From Gemmatimonadota bacterium (GTDB taxonomy: Bacteria; Gemmatimonadota; Gemmatimonadetes; Longimicrobiales; Gaopeijiaceae), in assembly GCA_022822425.1 (NCBI GenBank), contig JAJEBS010000224.1:1-53814 (forward strand): a stretch of 53,814 nucleotides of DNA, written 5' to 3'. Numbering within the stretch: position 1 is the stretch's first letter; every line of letters starts with the position of its first letter. The notes under the pieces were generated by a model. That model was not told the DNA's origin. It worked only from the letters and a program-made list of their open reading frames with translations, and did not search any database. Of the stretch, positions 25,970 through 34,649 are shown piece by piece. Both the position numbers and the translations under genes were made by a program.

Positions 25970-26000
25970 GCCGGCAGCCCGGATGTGACGGACTGCCGGC
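25970..26000. terminator. Inverted repeat between convergent genes, likely bidirectional terminator
   Basis: GCCGGCAG (25970-25977) and CTGCCGGC (25993-26000) form a perfect 8-bp stem with a 15-nt loop, between the glutamate dehydrogenase stop at 25959 and the end of the minus-strand gene at 26014. There is no T-tract, so termination efficiency is uncertain. Confidence 0.55.
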
Positions 26001-26013
26001 AGCCTGTGGACCG

Positions 26014-26844
26014 CTAACCGATGCGATCGATGTAGTCGTCCAGGGCCGCGAGCACCTTCACGACGCCCGACGTGTCTTCCGCCGCGGTGATGTCGGCCGC
26101 GAAATCGAACATCATCCTGCGCACAGCCTCGCGGTCGATGCCCGCGGGGGCCGCCTCGCGGGCCGGTGCCGCTGCCGGCTCGGGCTCCGCTGCCGGCTCG
26201 GGCTCGGGTGCAGGAGCGGGCTCGGGTGCAGGAGCGGGAGCAGCCGCTGCAGGCTCGGGCTCGGGCGCGGGAGCCGCAGGCGCGCGGCGACGACGCCGGC
26301 GGGGCTTGATGCCGGCCGCGGCATCCGCCGCCCGGCGAGCGGCCCGCTTCACCTGAAGTGGATAGCGCGCGTGGAACTGGCGCTTGGTCAGCTCGGCGAT
26401 TCCGGCATTCAGTTTGATCGCGCCTGCGAGCAGCTCGTCCACCGTAACGTCGGGATTGTCCTTCAGCTGTCCCTCGACCCAGCTCATGACCTCGGCGTCC
26501 GTCGTCGTCTTGCTCCTGGCCGGCGCCGGCGCGGGGGCCGCGGCCTCCGCGGGTTCGGCTGGTGCGGGTTCGGGTGCGGCTTCCGGCGCGGTTTCCGCGG
26601 CAGCTTCCGGTGCGGGTTCCGGTGCGGCTTCCGATGCTGCTTCAGCCGCAGCCGCGGCAGCAGCCCTGCTGGCCCGCCGCTTCACCTGAAGCGGATATCG
26701 CGCATGAAACTGGCGCTTGTTCAGTTCCGCCACATCAGGCTGGAGGATCTTCGCGCCCTCGAACAGCTCGTCTACCGTAACTTCCGGATTGTCCTGCAGT
26801 TGCTTCTCAACCCAACCCATAACTTCAGCGTCGGTTGCGACCAT
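26014..26844 (-). CDS. Duplicated-domain Ala/Pro-rich protein of unknown function
   Basis: 276 residues with a clear internal duplication. Residues 4-61 and 115-172 are two copies of the same ~58-residue helical domain: TDAEVM-x-WVE-x-QL-x-DNP-x-VTVDEL, then the invariant block KRQFHARYPLQVKR at 43-56 and 154-167. The copies are joined by an Ala/Pro/Glu linker. A second Ala/Pro/Glu linker begins with a six-Arg run (182-187) and leads to a C-terminal helical segment (IDREAVRRMMFDFAADITA). The basic ends of both repeats and the Arg run suggest nucleic acid binding, but I do not recognise the family and name no function. GGGGGAGAG precedes the ATG. It lies downstream of ppx in the same direction with 149 bp between. 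Confidence 0.85.
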   Translation of the reverse strand: MVATDAEVMGWVEKQLQDNPEVTVDELFEGAKILQPDVAELNKRQFHARYPLQVKRRASRAAAAAAAEAASEAAPEPAPEAAAETAPEAAPEPAPAEPAEAAAPAPAPARSKTTTDAEVMSWVEGQLKDNPDVTVDELLAGAIKLNAGIAELTKRQFHARYPLQVKRAARRAADAAAGIKPRRRRRRAPAAPAPEPEPAAAAPAPAPEPAPAPEPEPAAEPEPAAAPAREAAPAGIDREAVRRMMFDFAADITAAEDTSGVVKVLAALDDYIDRIG

Positions 26845-26993
26845 CGATCAACTCTCCCCCATGTGACGATTGAAACAGCCAGGAAATCGGTTGCCAGTGC
26901 AAACGATAAGGTCTGACAAAGTGGCGCGCAATATCCATCAGTGCTGATACGAATATGATTCCGCGGCGCGCCGATGTCCCGGCGTCACCGGGT
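26845..26993. other. AT-richer leader region of the duplicated-domain gene
   Basis: About 150 bp without a gene, locally AT-rich for this genome, so it probably contains the promoter of the minus-strand gene ending at 26014. The small inverted repeat ATCAG-TG-CTGAT near 26938 could be a regulator site or the end of the ppx transcript. No confident -35/-10 pair was found. Confidence 0.4.
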
Positions 26994-28544
26994 TCAGAAG
27001 TCAATGACGACGCGGAGCCCGAAGGTTTCCTCGAAGAGGCCTTTCTTCTGATCCACGGTCCAGCGCTCCAGCAGCACGTCGCCGGCACAGTCGGCGCTCA
27101 GGCGAAGACTGCGTCCGTCCAGAGTGGCCGTGACCGAGCGGATCAGCTGACGGCGCTGCCGGTCCAGCCCGTCCACCAGGCGCAGAATCGCGCCCAGGTG
27201 GTCGACCAGCACGCGATCGGCGGGGGCGAGCGACGCATATGGCCGGTGATGCGACCTCGGATGGCTCTTGCGATGGTAGCGGGCGACGTTTCCCACAATG
27301 GCCATCTCGCGCGTCGAAAGGCCCGGTATTTCCGAGTTGCCGAGAATATAGAGCGTGTGCTTGTGGTGCTTTTTCATCGCGACGAACACGCCGATATCGT
27401 GCAGGATTGCCGCAACTTTCAGGAGATGCCGCGCATGGGCCCCCTGTCCGTGCAGGGACTCGAGCTGGTCGAACACGCTGACCGCCAGCCTTGCGACATG
27501 GCGGCCATGGGCCTCGTCGAACATGTAGCGGCGCCCGAACGATACCGCCGCCTGGGTGAGCTGCCTTTCCCGCCGGGTGTCGTTGGTGGCCCGGGATCTC
27601 AGGTCCGCCATCAGGTCGAGCGTGACGCCCTCCTTCACTCCGATGTGCGGAACCAGGATCTCCCGGGTGCCGGTAAGCTCGGCCAGTCGCCTGAAGACGA
27701 CTGCGGCGGGCAATATGACGTCGGCGCGGTCGTGCCTCAGCCCCAGTTGTTCGACGCGCTCCGAATACGACAGCCGCGCGAGCAGGCCGATGGCGGAATC
27801 CAGACCCGAGACGGGCAGTCGGCTGACCCCGTCCTTTGCCTTGCCGGGGGCGGCCAGCGCGGCCAGTGCCTCGATGTTCCCTCCGCAGCCGATGAACCCG
27901 GTCGGCTGCCAGTACTGCGCGGGCGCCGGGATGTTCATGACCGCCACATACTCGGAGAGCAATCGCTGAAACGCCCCGGGCTCGTTTCCGGGTTCGGCCA
28001 GCCGTTCCAGCAGACGGACCGAGCCCATCGAGTGGGTTTCGCTCCACAGCATGCCCGAGTCGTCCACCAGCGACAGCTCGACGCTGCCGCCGCCCAGATC
28101 CACGAGCAGCCAGCGGCCGCCTTCCAGGCCGATGCGCGCCGCCACCGCCAGGTGCACCAGCCTCGCCTCCTCGGATCCGGTAATGGCCTTCAGCCGGATC
28201 CCGGTCTCGCGTGCGATCCTCTCGACGAGCAGAGGCCCGTTGCGCGCTTCGCGCACGGCGCTGGTCGCGACCGCCCGGTAGTGCTCGATGTCGAATTGCT
28301 TCAGGTATCCCCGGAAGCGCTGGAAGGCCTCGACCGTGGCATCCATGGTCTCCGGGGCCAGTCGCCCGGTGAGGAAGACCTGATGCCCCAGCCGAATCGG
28401 CACCCGCTCCGAATGAAGCGCCGTGTACCTGGCCGCGGAGGTGAACTCCACGGCCATGAACCGGATTCCGTTCGATCCCGTGTCGACGCACGCGACGCGA
28501 ATCGGAAAATCAACCTGCGCGTCCGGGCCGTTCTGATTCGTCAT
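26994..28544 (-). CDS. Ppx/GppA family phosphatase with HD domain
   Basis: 516 residues. Two ASKHA ATPase-fold halves come first (DTGSNGIRFM phosphate loop; LLVDLGGGSVELSL, the second phosphate-binding loop), then a C-terminal HD-type helical domain with HLLKVAAILHDIGVF, as in full-length Ppx and GppA. The enzyme hydrolyses inorganic polyphosphate from chain ends and/or the 5'-phosphate of pppGpp; the sequence does not separate the two. It is the last gene of the lut series, beginning 2 bp after the lutC stop. An in-frame upstream ATG at 28562 overlapping lutC is an alternative start. No link between phosphate stress and lactate use is shown. Confidence 0.92.
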   Translation of the reverse strand: MTNQNGPDAQVDFPIRVACVDTGSNGIRFMAVEFTSAARYTALHSERVPIRLGHQVFLTGRLAPETMDATVEAFQRFRGYLKQFDIEHYRAVATSAVREARNGPLLVERIARETGIRLKAITGSEEARLVHLAVAARIGLEGGRWLLVDLGGGSVELSLVDDSGMLWSETHSMGSVRLLERLAEPGNEPGAFQRLLSEYVAVMNIPAPAQYWQPTGFIGCGGNIEALAALAAPGKAKDGVSRLPVSGLDSAIGLLARLSYSERVEQLGLRHDRADVILPAAVVFRRLAELTGTREILVPHIGVKEGVTLDLMADLRSRATNDTRRERQLTQAAVSFGRRYMFDEAHGRHVARLAVSVFDQLESLHGQGAHARHLLKVAAILHDIGVFVAMKKHHKHTLYILGNSEIPGLSTREMAIVGNVARYHRKSHPRSHHRPYASLAPADRVLVDHLGAILRLVDGLDRQRRQLIRSVTATLDGRSLRLSADCAGDVLLERWTVDQKKGLFEETFGLRVVIDF

Positions 28545-28546
28545 GG

Positions 28547-29131
28547 TCAGGGCCCCGGCCATTCGTCGAGCAGGACCGCGACCACGCGGCCGGGCCCGTG
28601 GACGCCGGTCACCATGACCTGGCCGATGTCGGCCGACTTGCTGGGACCGGAGTGCAGCGCCAGCGCGGCGCCTCCGTCATCGCGGCAGGCGGCCAGCGCC
28701 TCGCCGAGGGTGGCGGCGACCGTACCGGCGTCCACCAGCACCACGTGCACCGGCGGGAGCAGCTGGGTGCGGCGCCCGTCCCGGCTGCTCAGCACCAGCG
28801 ACCCCGACTGGGCGGCCGCCGCGCGCGCAACCGACACCCCCAGCGCGGCCTCCCGGGGCGGCGCCGCGGGAGCCGGCACCGCCAGGATCGCGGGAACGCC
28901 GGTCCCGTGGCTCACGCTCTCGAACCGGGCGGCGAACGCGTGCAGCCACCGGCGCGCCCCGTCCGCGTCGGCGAAGCGGTGCACCTCGCCCCCCGCCGCC
29001 CGGAAGCACTCCGCGAAGTGCTCCACCGGCGGGGGGGCATCGGGCACCGCCGTACTCAGCTCGCCCCGGTGAGGCTCCCGGGGCCGGTCCCGGAGCGCCT
29101 GCCGCACCCGGTCGAGAATCCGTTCCCTCAT
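28547..29131 (-). CDS. lutC: LutC/LUD-domain protein
   Basis: 194 residues of the LUD (DUF162) fold. Visible motifs are FADADGARRWL, the RAAAAQSGSLVLSS region and the LPPVHVVLVD strand, with a C-terminal VTGVHGPGR loop. LutC is the third subunit of the LutABC lactate oxidation complex, which converts L-lactate to pyruvate and feeds electrons to the respiratory chain. The ATG overlaps the lutB stop by 4 nt (ATGA), so it is translationally coupled to lutB. Confidence 0.9.
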   Translation of the reverse strand: MRERILDRVRQALRDRPREPHRGELSTAVPDAPPPVEHFAECFRAAGGEVHRFADADGARRWLHAFAARFESVSHGTGVPAILAVPAPAAPPREAALGVSVARAAAAQSGSLVLSSRDGRRTQLLPPVHVVLVDAGTVAATLGEALAACRDDGGAALALHSGPSKSADIGQVMVTGVHGPGRVVAVLLDEWPGP

Positions 29132-30507
29132 TCGATGCCCTCCCGCCAGAGCTCGCGGAACGAGGTCCGCGACGGCTCCGGATCCGCGCGCACCTCGCGC
29201 CAGCCGCCCACGACCGGCAGGGGAACGCGGCGCACCGGTCCGGGGAGCGCGTGCAGCATGGCCCCGGCGGCCCGGTACACGGCGGGCCGGGTGGCGACCG
29301 CGGTCCACGCCTTCAGCAGGCCCGCCTTGGCGCGGGAATCCATCCCCGCCTCCGCCGCCCGCCGGCGCCAGCTCAGGAGCAGCTCGGGGATGGGGATGCG
29401 CACCGGGCAGGCCTCCTCGCAGGCGCCGCACAGGCTGGACGCGAAGGGGAGCGGCATGGACGCGTGCAGCCCCGCCAGCCCGGGGTTCAGCACCGACCCT
29501 ATGGGGCCCGAGTAGACGGCTCCGTAGGCGTGCCCGCCCGTCTGGCGGTAGACGGGGCAGGCGTTCAGGCACGCGCCGCACCGCACGCAGCGGAGCGCCT
29601 CCCACGCCTCCGGATCGGCGAGCACGTCGGAGCGGCCGTTGTCGACCAGCACCACGTGCACCTCTTCCGGCCCGTCGGCGTCCTCCGCGGTCCTCGGACC
29701 GTGGATCATGGAGACGTAGTTCCCCACCGGCTGTCCGGTCGCCGCCCGCGCCGTGAGCTGCAGGAATACCGCCAGGTCGCTCCAGCGCGGGAGCAGCTTC
29801 TCGATGCCCACCAGCGCGACGTGCACCGGCGGCGCCGAGGTGGTGAGCCGGATGTTGCCCTCGTTCTCGATGAGCGCCACGGTGCCCGTCTCCGCGACCA
29901 GGAAGTTCCCCCCGGTGATGCCCACGTCGGCCGCGAGAAAGGCCTCGCGCAGGATCAGTCGCGAGACGCCGGCCAGCTCGTCGGGCGTCGCATCCGGCTC
30001 CGTCCCGTGGGTTTCGTGGTACAGCCGGCGGATCTCGTCCAGGCTCAGGTGGATGGCCGGGCCCACGATGTGGCTGGGCGGCTGCTCGAGCAGTTGCAGG
30101 ATGTACTCCCCGAGATCGGTCTCGAGCACGTCGACGCCCCGCTTCTCCAGCAGCTCGTTCACCTCGAGCTCCTCGGAGAGCATGCTCTTGCCCTTGACCG
30201 CGCGCCGCGCCCCCCGGCGCTCGATGATGCCGGAGAGGATCCGGTGCACGTCCTCCTGCGATCCGGCCCAGTGAACCCGGGCGCCGTTCGCCTCCAGGCG
30301 GGCCTCGGCTTCCTCCAGATACCGGTCCAGGTGGGTCAGCAGGTGCGTCTTCACCCCTTCGGCCCAGACCCGCCACTCCTCCGCGGCCACCCCCGCGTAC
30401 GCGGCCCGGCGGCGCGCGTCGAACGACAGCGTCGCCCCGGTCACCGACGCGCGCACATCCCCGCTCCGGCGCGCCCGCTCGGGATATTCCCGGCTATGAA
30501 TCTCCAC
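29128..30507 (-). CDS. lutB: LutB iron-sulfur protein of lactate oxidation
   Basis: 459 residues. The N-terminal LUD domain (~60-290) includes VKGKSMLSEELEVN and GITGGNFLVAETGTVAL. It is followed by a ferredoxin-type segment with CVRCGACLNACP (Cys307, 310, 313, 317) and a second CGACEEACP cluster, binding two [4Fe-4S] centres. It carries electrons from lactate with LutA and LutC. GTG 30507 is chosen because GGGAGG sits 6 nt upstream; an ATG at 30534 would lengthen it by nine residues. The start overlaps the lutA end by 14 nt. Confidence 0.92.
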   Translation of the reverse strand: MEIHSREYPERARRSGDVRASVTGATLSFDARRRAAYAGVAAEEWRVWAEGVKTHLLTHLDRYLEEAEARLEANGARVHWAGSQEDVHRILSGIIERRGARRAVKGKSMLSEELEVNELLEKRGVDVLETDLGEYILQLLEQPPSHIVGPAIHLSLDEIRRLYHETHGTEPDATPDELAGVSRLILREAFLAADVGITGGNFLVAETGTVALIENEGNIRLTTSAPPVHVALVGIEKLLPRWSDLAVFLQLTARAATGQPVGNYVSMIHGPRTAEDADGPEEVHVVLVDNGRSDVLADPEAWEALRCVRCGACLNACPVYRQTGGHAYGAVYSGPIGSVLNPGLAGLHASMPLPFASSLCGACEEACPVRIPIPELLLSWRRRAAEAGMDSRAKAGLLKAWTAVATRPAVYRAAGAMLHALPGPVRRVPLPVVGGWREVRADPEPSRTSFRELWREGIE

Positions 30508-31228
30508 CGGCCGCCTCCCAGAGAACGTCGGCAAGATGGCGCACGGCGAGATCCTGCCCGCGCGTTCGCATGCGGCTCGAGAGCTGAAGCAGGCAACCGC
30601 AGTCGGCGGAAGTCAGGAAGTCGACTTCACCCGCACCGGCGAGCGTGTCCAGCTTGCGGTCGGCCATCCCCGCGGAAACCTGGGGGAAGCTCACCGAGAA
30701 CAGGCCTCCAAACCCGCAGCATTCCTCCGCCGCTTCCCACGGGACCACTTCGGCCCCGGCGTTGGCCATCAGCGCAAGCGGCTCCTCGCGGATCCCCAGC
30801 TCCCGCAAGGCGTGGCACCCGTGATGGTACGCGATCCGGCGTCCCTCCAGGCCGCGCCCGAGGTCCGTCACCCCGAGCACCCTCACCAGGAACTCCGCCA
30901 ACTCGAAGGTACGCCCGGCGAGGTGGCGTGCCTGTCCGGACAGGTCGTCATCGTGGAAGAGATGGGCGTAGAAGCGCCGGAGCATGCAGGCGCAGCTCCC
31001 CGAGGGAAGCACCACGTACTCGCTTTCGCGGAAGACCTCCAGGGTGTGCGCGGCCATGCGGCGCGCCTCGGCGTCCCGGCCCGCGTTGAAGGCCGGCTGC
31101 CCGCAGCAGGTCTGCGCCTCCGGAAAGTCGACCTCCACCCCCAGCTTCCGCAGCAGCCGCACGGCCGAGGCGGCGGCATCGGCGTAGAAGTGGTCGCCCA
31201 GGCAGGTGACGAAGAGGGAGGCGCGCAT
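30494..31228 (-). CDS. lutA: LutA CCG-domain iron-sulfur protein of lactate oxidation
   Basis: 244 residues with two CCG (DUF224) motifs: CCGQPAFNAG at Cys41-Cys42 with partner Cys9, and CCGFGGLFS at Cys170-Cys171 with Cys138 in HHGCHA. These coordinate non-cubane or [4Fe-4S] clusters, as in heterodisulfide reductase and glycolate oxidase GlcF subunits. Together with LutB and LutC it forms an L-lactate dehydrogenase complex in the cytoplasm or at the membrane face. It starts 14 bp after the apbE stop and continues the same transcript. Confidence 0.92.
   Translation of the reverse strand: MRASLFVTCLGDHFYADAAASAVRLLRKLGVEVDFPEAQTCCGQPAFNAGRDAEARRMAAHTLEVFRESEYVVLPSGSCACMLRRFYAHLFHDDDLSGQARHLAGRTFELAEFLVRVLGVTDLGRGLEGRRIAYHHGCHALRELGIREEPLALMANAGAEVVPWEAAEECCGFGGLFSVSFPQVSAGMADRKLDTLAGAGEVDFLTSADCGCLLQLSSRMRTRGQDLAVRHLADVLWEAAGGDS
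30514..30519 (-). promoter_or_regulatory. Shine-Dalgarno GGGAGG for lutB GTG start
   Basis: On the minus strand GGGAGG lies 6 nt before the GTG at 30507, inside the end of lutA. It decides the lutB start in favour of GTG over the upstream ATG. Confidence 0.65.
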
Positions 31229-31242
31229 GGATGTCGAGCGCT

Positions 31243-32274
31243 TCAGGCCCCGAACCCGGAACTGCGCACCAGATCGACGTCCCTGGTGACGATGAAGCCT
31301 TCGGTCCCGTCGAGCCGCTCCAGCAGCTCGATACCGTGGATGGGGCCCAGCACCATGGCTGCGGTGGCCAGGGCGTCGGCGTCCATGGCGGACCGGGCCA
31401 CCACGGTGGCGGCGCTGGCATGGCCGGGCGAGGAGCCCGTGCGCGGGTCGACGATGTGGTGATGGCGCCGGTCGGCGGTGTACGCCCTCATGTAGTCGCC
31501 CGAGGTGGCGACCCCCTGGTGGCGCACCTCGATCGTCCCCAGCAGCGTCCCGGGCTCGCGCGGGTGCTCCACCCCCACCGGCCATCCCGCACCTGCCACC
31601 TCCCCCTCGCCGGCCGAGAGGTCCCCGCCCCCGTCGGCCAGCACGCCCACCGCGCCCGCCGCGGTTGCCCGTTCGACCACCCGGTCGAGGATGTACCCCT
31701 TGGCGATGCCGTCGAGCGAGACGGCCATGCCCGGGCGCGCGAACGCGATCCGCCCCGCATCCGCGGCAACGTGCCGGTGCCCCACCCGCGACATGGCCTC
31801 CTCCAGGACATGCTCCGCGGGCGGCCCGCCCGTCTCCGCGAAGCTGTTCCGATAGAGTTCGATGAGCGGAGGCACGGTGGGGTCGAAGGCGCCCCCGGTC
31901 AGCTCGGCGAAGTGGAGGGCGCGGCGCACCACCGCAGCCAGCTCGGCCGGCGGGTCGTCCAGCACCCCGTCCCGGTTCAGGCGGGACACCGGCGTGTCGG
32001 GCCGGTACCCGCTGAAGACCGCCTCCAGCCGATCGATCTCGTCGAACGCGGCGCCGGCCAGCTCACGCGCACGTGCGGGGTCCGGGTGCACCACGGTGAC
32101 GTGGACCAGCGTGCCCAGGCGGGTGCGGGTATCGCTCGCGCTGTGCAGCCCGGCCCGGCGCAGAACCGCCGCAGTGAGTCCGCCGCCCATCGCCACCAGC
32201 AGGCCCGCCGCCCCGCCGATCCGGAGCGCCCTGCGCCGTGATACGCCCTCAGGCACCGGTCCGGACTCAGACAC
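31243..32274 (-). CDS. apbE: FAD:protein FMN transferase (ApbE)
   Basis: 343 residues. The N-terminus SRRRALRIGG followed by a hydrophobic stretch is a twin-arginine-like export or anchor signal. The catalytic body has ApbE motifs: FDPTVPPL, VSLDGIAKGYILD, GGGDLSAG and VVARSAMDADALATAAMVLG, with the Mg-binding Asp and Thr/Ala positions. ApbE links FMN through a phosphoester to Thr in S/D-G-A-T-type motifs of exported redox proteins. Its start overlaps the NosR-like stop by 8 nt, so that protein, which has such a motif, is the probable substrate. It acts in the periplasm. Confidence 0.93.
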   Translation of the reverse strand: MSESGPVPEGVSRRRALRIGGAAGLLVAMGGGLTAAVLRRAGLHSASDTRTRLGTLVHVTVVHPDPARARELAGAAFDEIDRLEAVFSGYRPDTPVSRLNRDGVLDDPPAELAAVVRRALHFAELTGGAFDPTVPPLIELYRNSFAETGGPPAEHVLEEAMSRVGHRHVAADAGRIAFARPGMAVSLDGIAKGYILDRVVERATAAGAVGVLADGGGDLSAGEGEVAGAGWPVGVEHPREPGTLLGTIEVRHQGVATSGDYMRAYTADRRHHHIVDPRTGSSPGHASAATVVARSAMDADALATAAMVLGPIHGIELLERLDGTEGFIVTRDVDLVRSSGFGA

Positions 32275-34621
32275 CGGCCTCGGTCCCGGCGCCGGGCGCC
32301 ACCTTCAGCTGAACCAGCCGCCGGCGCACGTCGTCGATGTCGTGGCGGCAGACGCCGGCCTGCTCGATCAGCTTCGCTTCGCAGATGTTGCAGCGCACGC
32401 ACTCGCGAAAGTCGATGCGCGGCCCCTCGATGGCCCCCGTGGGACAGGCCTGCTCGCACACCTTGCAGTGATCGCAGTGCTCCACCCTGCGGATGCGGAA
32501 GGGCGACACCGTGGAGGCCACCGCGAGCGCCGCGCCGAGCGGGCAGGCGTAGCGGCAGTAGAAGCGGGGCACGACCGCGGAGGCAATCAGGATCCCCCCG
32601 GCGATCGCCCACAGCACGATGGACGAACTCAGGAAGAAGACGGTCCCGAAGGGTTCGAAGAAGGAAAAGATGCTGGCCCGGCTCCCCGCCAGCGCCGGAA
32701 GCAGGATGGCCGCCAGGCACGCGTACTTGACAAGGTACAGGCGCTTGTGCAGGGCGCGCGGCAGTTCCCGCTTGAACTTCCTCGGAACCACCTTCTCCAG
32801 GAGGTCCTGCAGGACCCCGAACGGGCACAGGAACCCGCAGAAGACGCGCCCCACCAGCAGCGTGGTCACCACCGTGAAGACCACGAACAGGAGCAGCGGG
32901 ATGTCCTCCAGGAACACCGCCGGCCCCACGGAGATGACCGCGGTGATGTGCGACACCGAGAGGAACCCGCCGTCGAACCACCCCAGGTAGAGGAAGGTCG
33001 CAACCAGGGCCACCCAGCGCAGCCGCTCGCGCTTGAGGAAGAACGCCACCGTGACCAGCGCCAGCAGTCCCAGCATCCAGGCGACCTCGGCGGGCGAGGT
33101 GCGCGCCAGCGTGCGCTCAAGGACGGTCTGTTCCTGGGAAAGAGAGAAGTCGAGATCCGGCGGGGTCGCCGGCGGGACCGTCGCGGACGGATTCTCCCCG
33201 GCTACGGCTTCGGACGGGTTCGCGGGTGGCGCGGGGTCGGCCTCGGGATCGTCGGGTGCCTCCGTCGGGTCGACGGGCACGGGCGCAGCCGCGGGGTCAT
33301 CGGGGGATGCGGGTTCGCCCATGGCAGCTGCTTCGGCACCGGCGGCATCGGCCGCAATTCCCGGATCTTCCGGCAGCTCGGCGGGGGTCGGAGACGGCTC
33401 GCCCGCGGCAGTCTCCGGCTCATCCGCGGCGATCCCTGACACCTGAACGCCAGCTTCCGCAACCCCTGCGGGATCGACCGCCTCGGCCTCGGGTTCGGGA
33501 TCCTCCGCGGGCGGCGCATCCTCCGCGGGGGGCGCATCTTCCGCCACGATCCTCTCCGCGACCCGCGGAGGCGGATACGCGGTCGTGTAGAGCCCCATCC
33601 CGGGGCGGAGATCGAAATGGATGTCGAAGGCCTGCTCGACGTCGAGCGCACCCGGCACGGCCATCACCCCGACGTTGCGGAACTGCCCCTGGACCATCCC
33701 GCTGCGCGGCTCGCCCAGCATGACGACATCGGGGTTGTCCATGTCAATGGTGTCGGCGCCCTGCACCAGCGAGAGCGTGCGCGGATAGAAGAGGAGGGCC
33801 AGCGCGCCATCGACGCCCACGAGCATCAGAGGGTCTTCCTGCACCCGCTCCCCGAGCTGCTCCGCCACCTCGCCGAACCCGGTCCGCCCGACCAGCATCT
33901 CCCCGACGGAATCGCTGCGGATGTGCGCGAAGGAGAGAACGATGCGGGTGACGTCGTTCTCGAGCACATGGATCTGCGGCACCAGTTCGCCCGCCACCAT
34001 GTCGGACCAGGACAGCTCCTCCAGCTCCTCCATGCCGATGGTCAGGAGCGAGCCGCCGGATTCGGCGGACGGCCGGGTGGCCAGGTAGTTGGCGTACACC
34101 CGGCGCGCGGAGGCGCGGATGCCGCGCGACATGGCCGAGACCGAGATCGTCGCCCGCGACACCACGCGGACATCGCGCTTGGCGCGGAAGGGGTCGGAGA
34201 TGGACTTGCCCGTGAACTGGGCCTCGTAACCGGGCGTGCGCAGGAAGTCGCCGCGGGTGCGGATGTAGGATTCGACGTAGTGGGTGACCCGGACCCCGGT
34301 GAGGGTCCCTTCCCGGTCCATCCCCACCAGCACTTCGATGGGACCGTTGTAGCCGAGTTCCTCCGGGGGCACGTCGGATGTCAGGAAGGCGTATCCGACC
34401 ACGGCTTCCTCGGCCGGGGCGTCGGCCGCGTAGCCGACGATCACCCGCGGGTCGCCGTCGCGCACCTCGAAGGAGATGGCGCCCGGCAACACCTCCTCGA
34501 CCAGGCTTTGCGGGAACGGGAAGTCGTCCAGGCCCTGCTGACCGAGGGCCGGGGCGGGCGCGAGAGCGCTTGCCGCCGCAGCGGCAAAAGCGCATGCGAA
34601 AGCCCTCGCGGCCGCTGCCAT
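32267..34621 (-). CDS. NosR/NirI-like FMN-binding polyferredoxin membrane protein
   Basis: 784 residues. A signal peptide (AFACAFAAAAASALAPAPA) leads to a periplasmic FMN-binding domain with SRATIS (Ser155-Ser160), in which Thr158 is the expected FMN attachment site. A long Pro/Ala/Glu/Asp linker follows (~375-500), then about five membrane helices (~510-700) with CGFLCPFG and CRYACPLGA motifs, and a C-terminal dicluster ferredoxin (CDHCKVCEQACP, CVRCNIC). The order matches NosR/NirI-family electron-transfer proteins, which pass quinol electrons across the membrane. No nitrous oxide reductase gene is present, and the neighbours are ApbE and LutABC. ATG 34621 is set by AGGAGG ~9 nt upstream. 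The length and composition of the linker are unusual. Confidence 0.88.
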   Translation of the reverse strand: MAAAARAFACAFAAAAASALAPAPALGQQGLDDFPFPQSLVEEVLPGAISFEVRDGDPRVIVGYAADAPAEEAVVGYAFLTSDVPPEELGYNGPIEVLVGMDREGTLTGVRVTHYVESYIRTRGDFLRTPGYEAQFTGKSISDPFRAKRDVRVVSRATISVSAMSRGIRASARRVYANYLATRPSAESGGSLLTIGMEELEELSWSDMVAGELVPQIHVLENDVTRIVLSFAHIRSDSVGEMLVGRTGFGEVAEQLGERVQEDPLMLVGVDGALALLFYPRTLSLVQGADTIDMDNPDVVMLGEPRSGMVQGQFRNVGVMAVPGALDVEQAFDIHFDLRPGMGLYTTAYPPPRVAERIVAEDAPPAEDAPPAEDPEPEAEAVDPAGVAEAGVQVSGIAADEPETAAGEPSPTPAELPEDPGIAADAAGAEAAAMGEPASPDDPAAAPVPVDPTEAPDDPEADPAPPANPSEAVAGENPSATVPPATPPDLDFSLSQEQTVLERTLARTSPAEVAWMLGLLALVTVAFFLKRERLRWVALVATFLYLGWFDGGFLSVSHITAVISVGPAVFLEDIPLLLFVVFTVVTTLLVGRVFCGFLCPFGVLQDLLEKVVPRKFKRELPRALHKRLYLVKYACLAAILLPALAGSRASIFSFFEPFGTVFFLSSSIVLWAIAGGILIASAVVPRFYCRYACPLGAALAVASTVSPFRIRRVEHCDHCKVCEQACPTGAIEGPRIDFRECVRCNICEAKLIEQAGVCRHDIDDVRRRLVQLKVAPGAGTEAGV

Positions 34622-34649
34622 CCGCGCCACCCTCCTTCCCTCCCGCACG

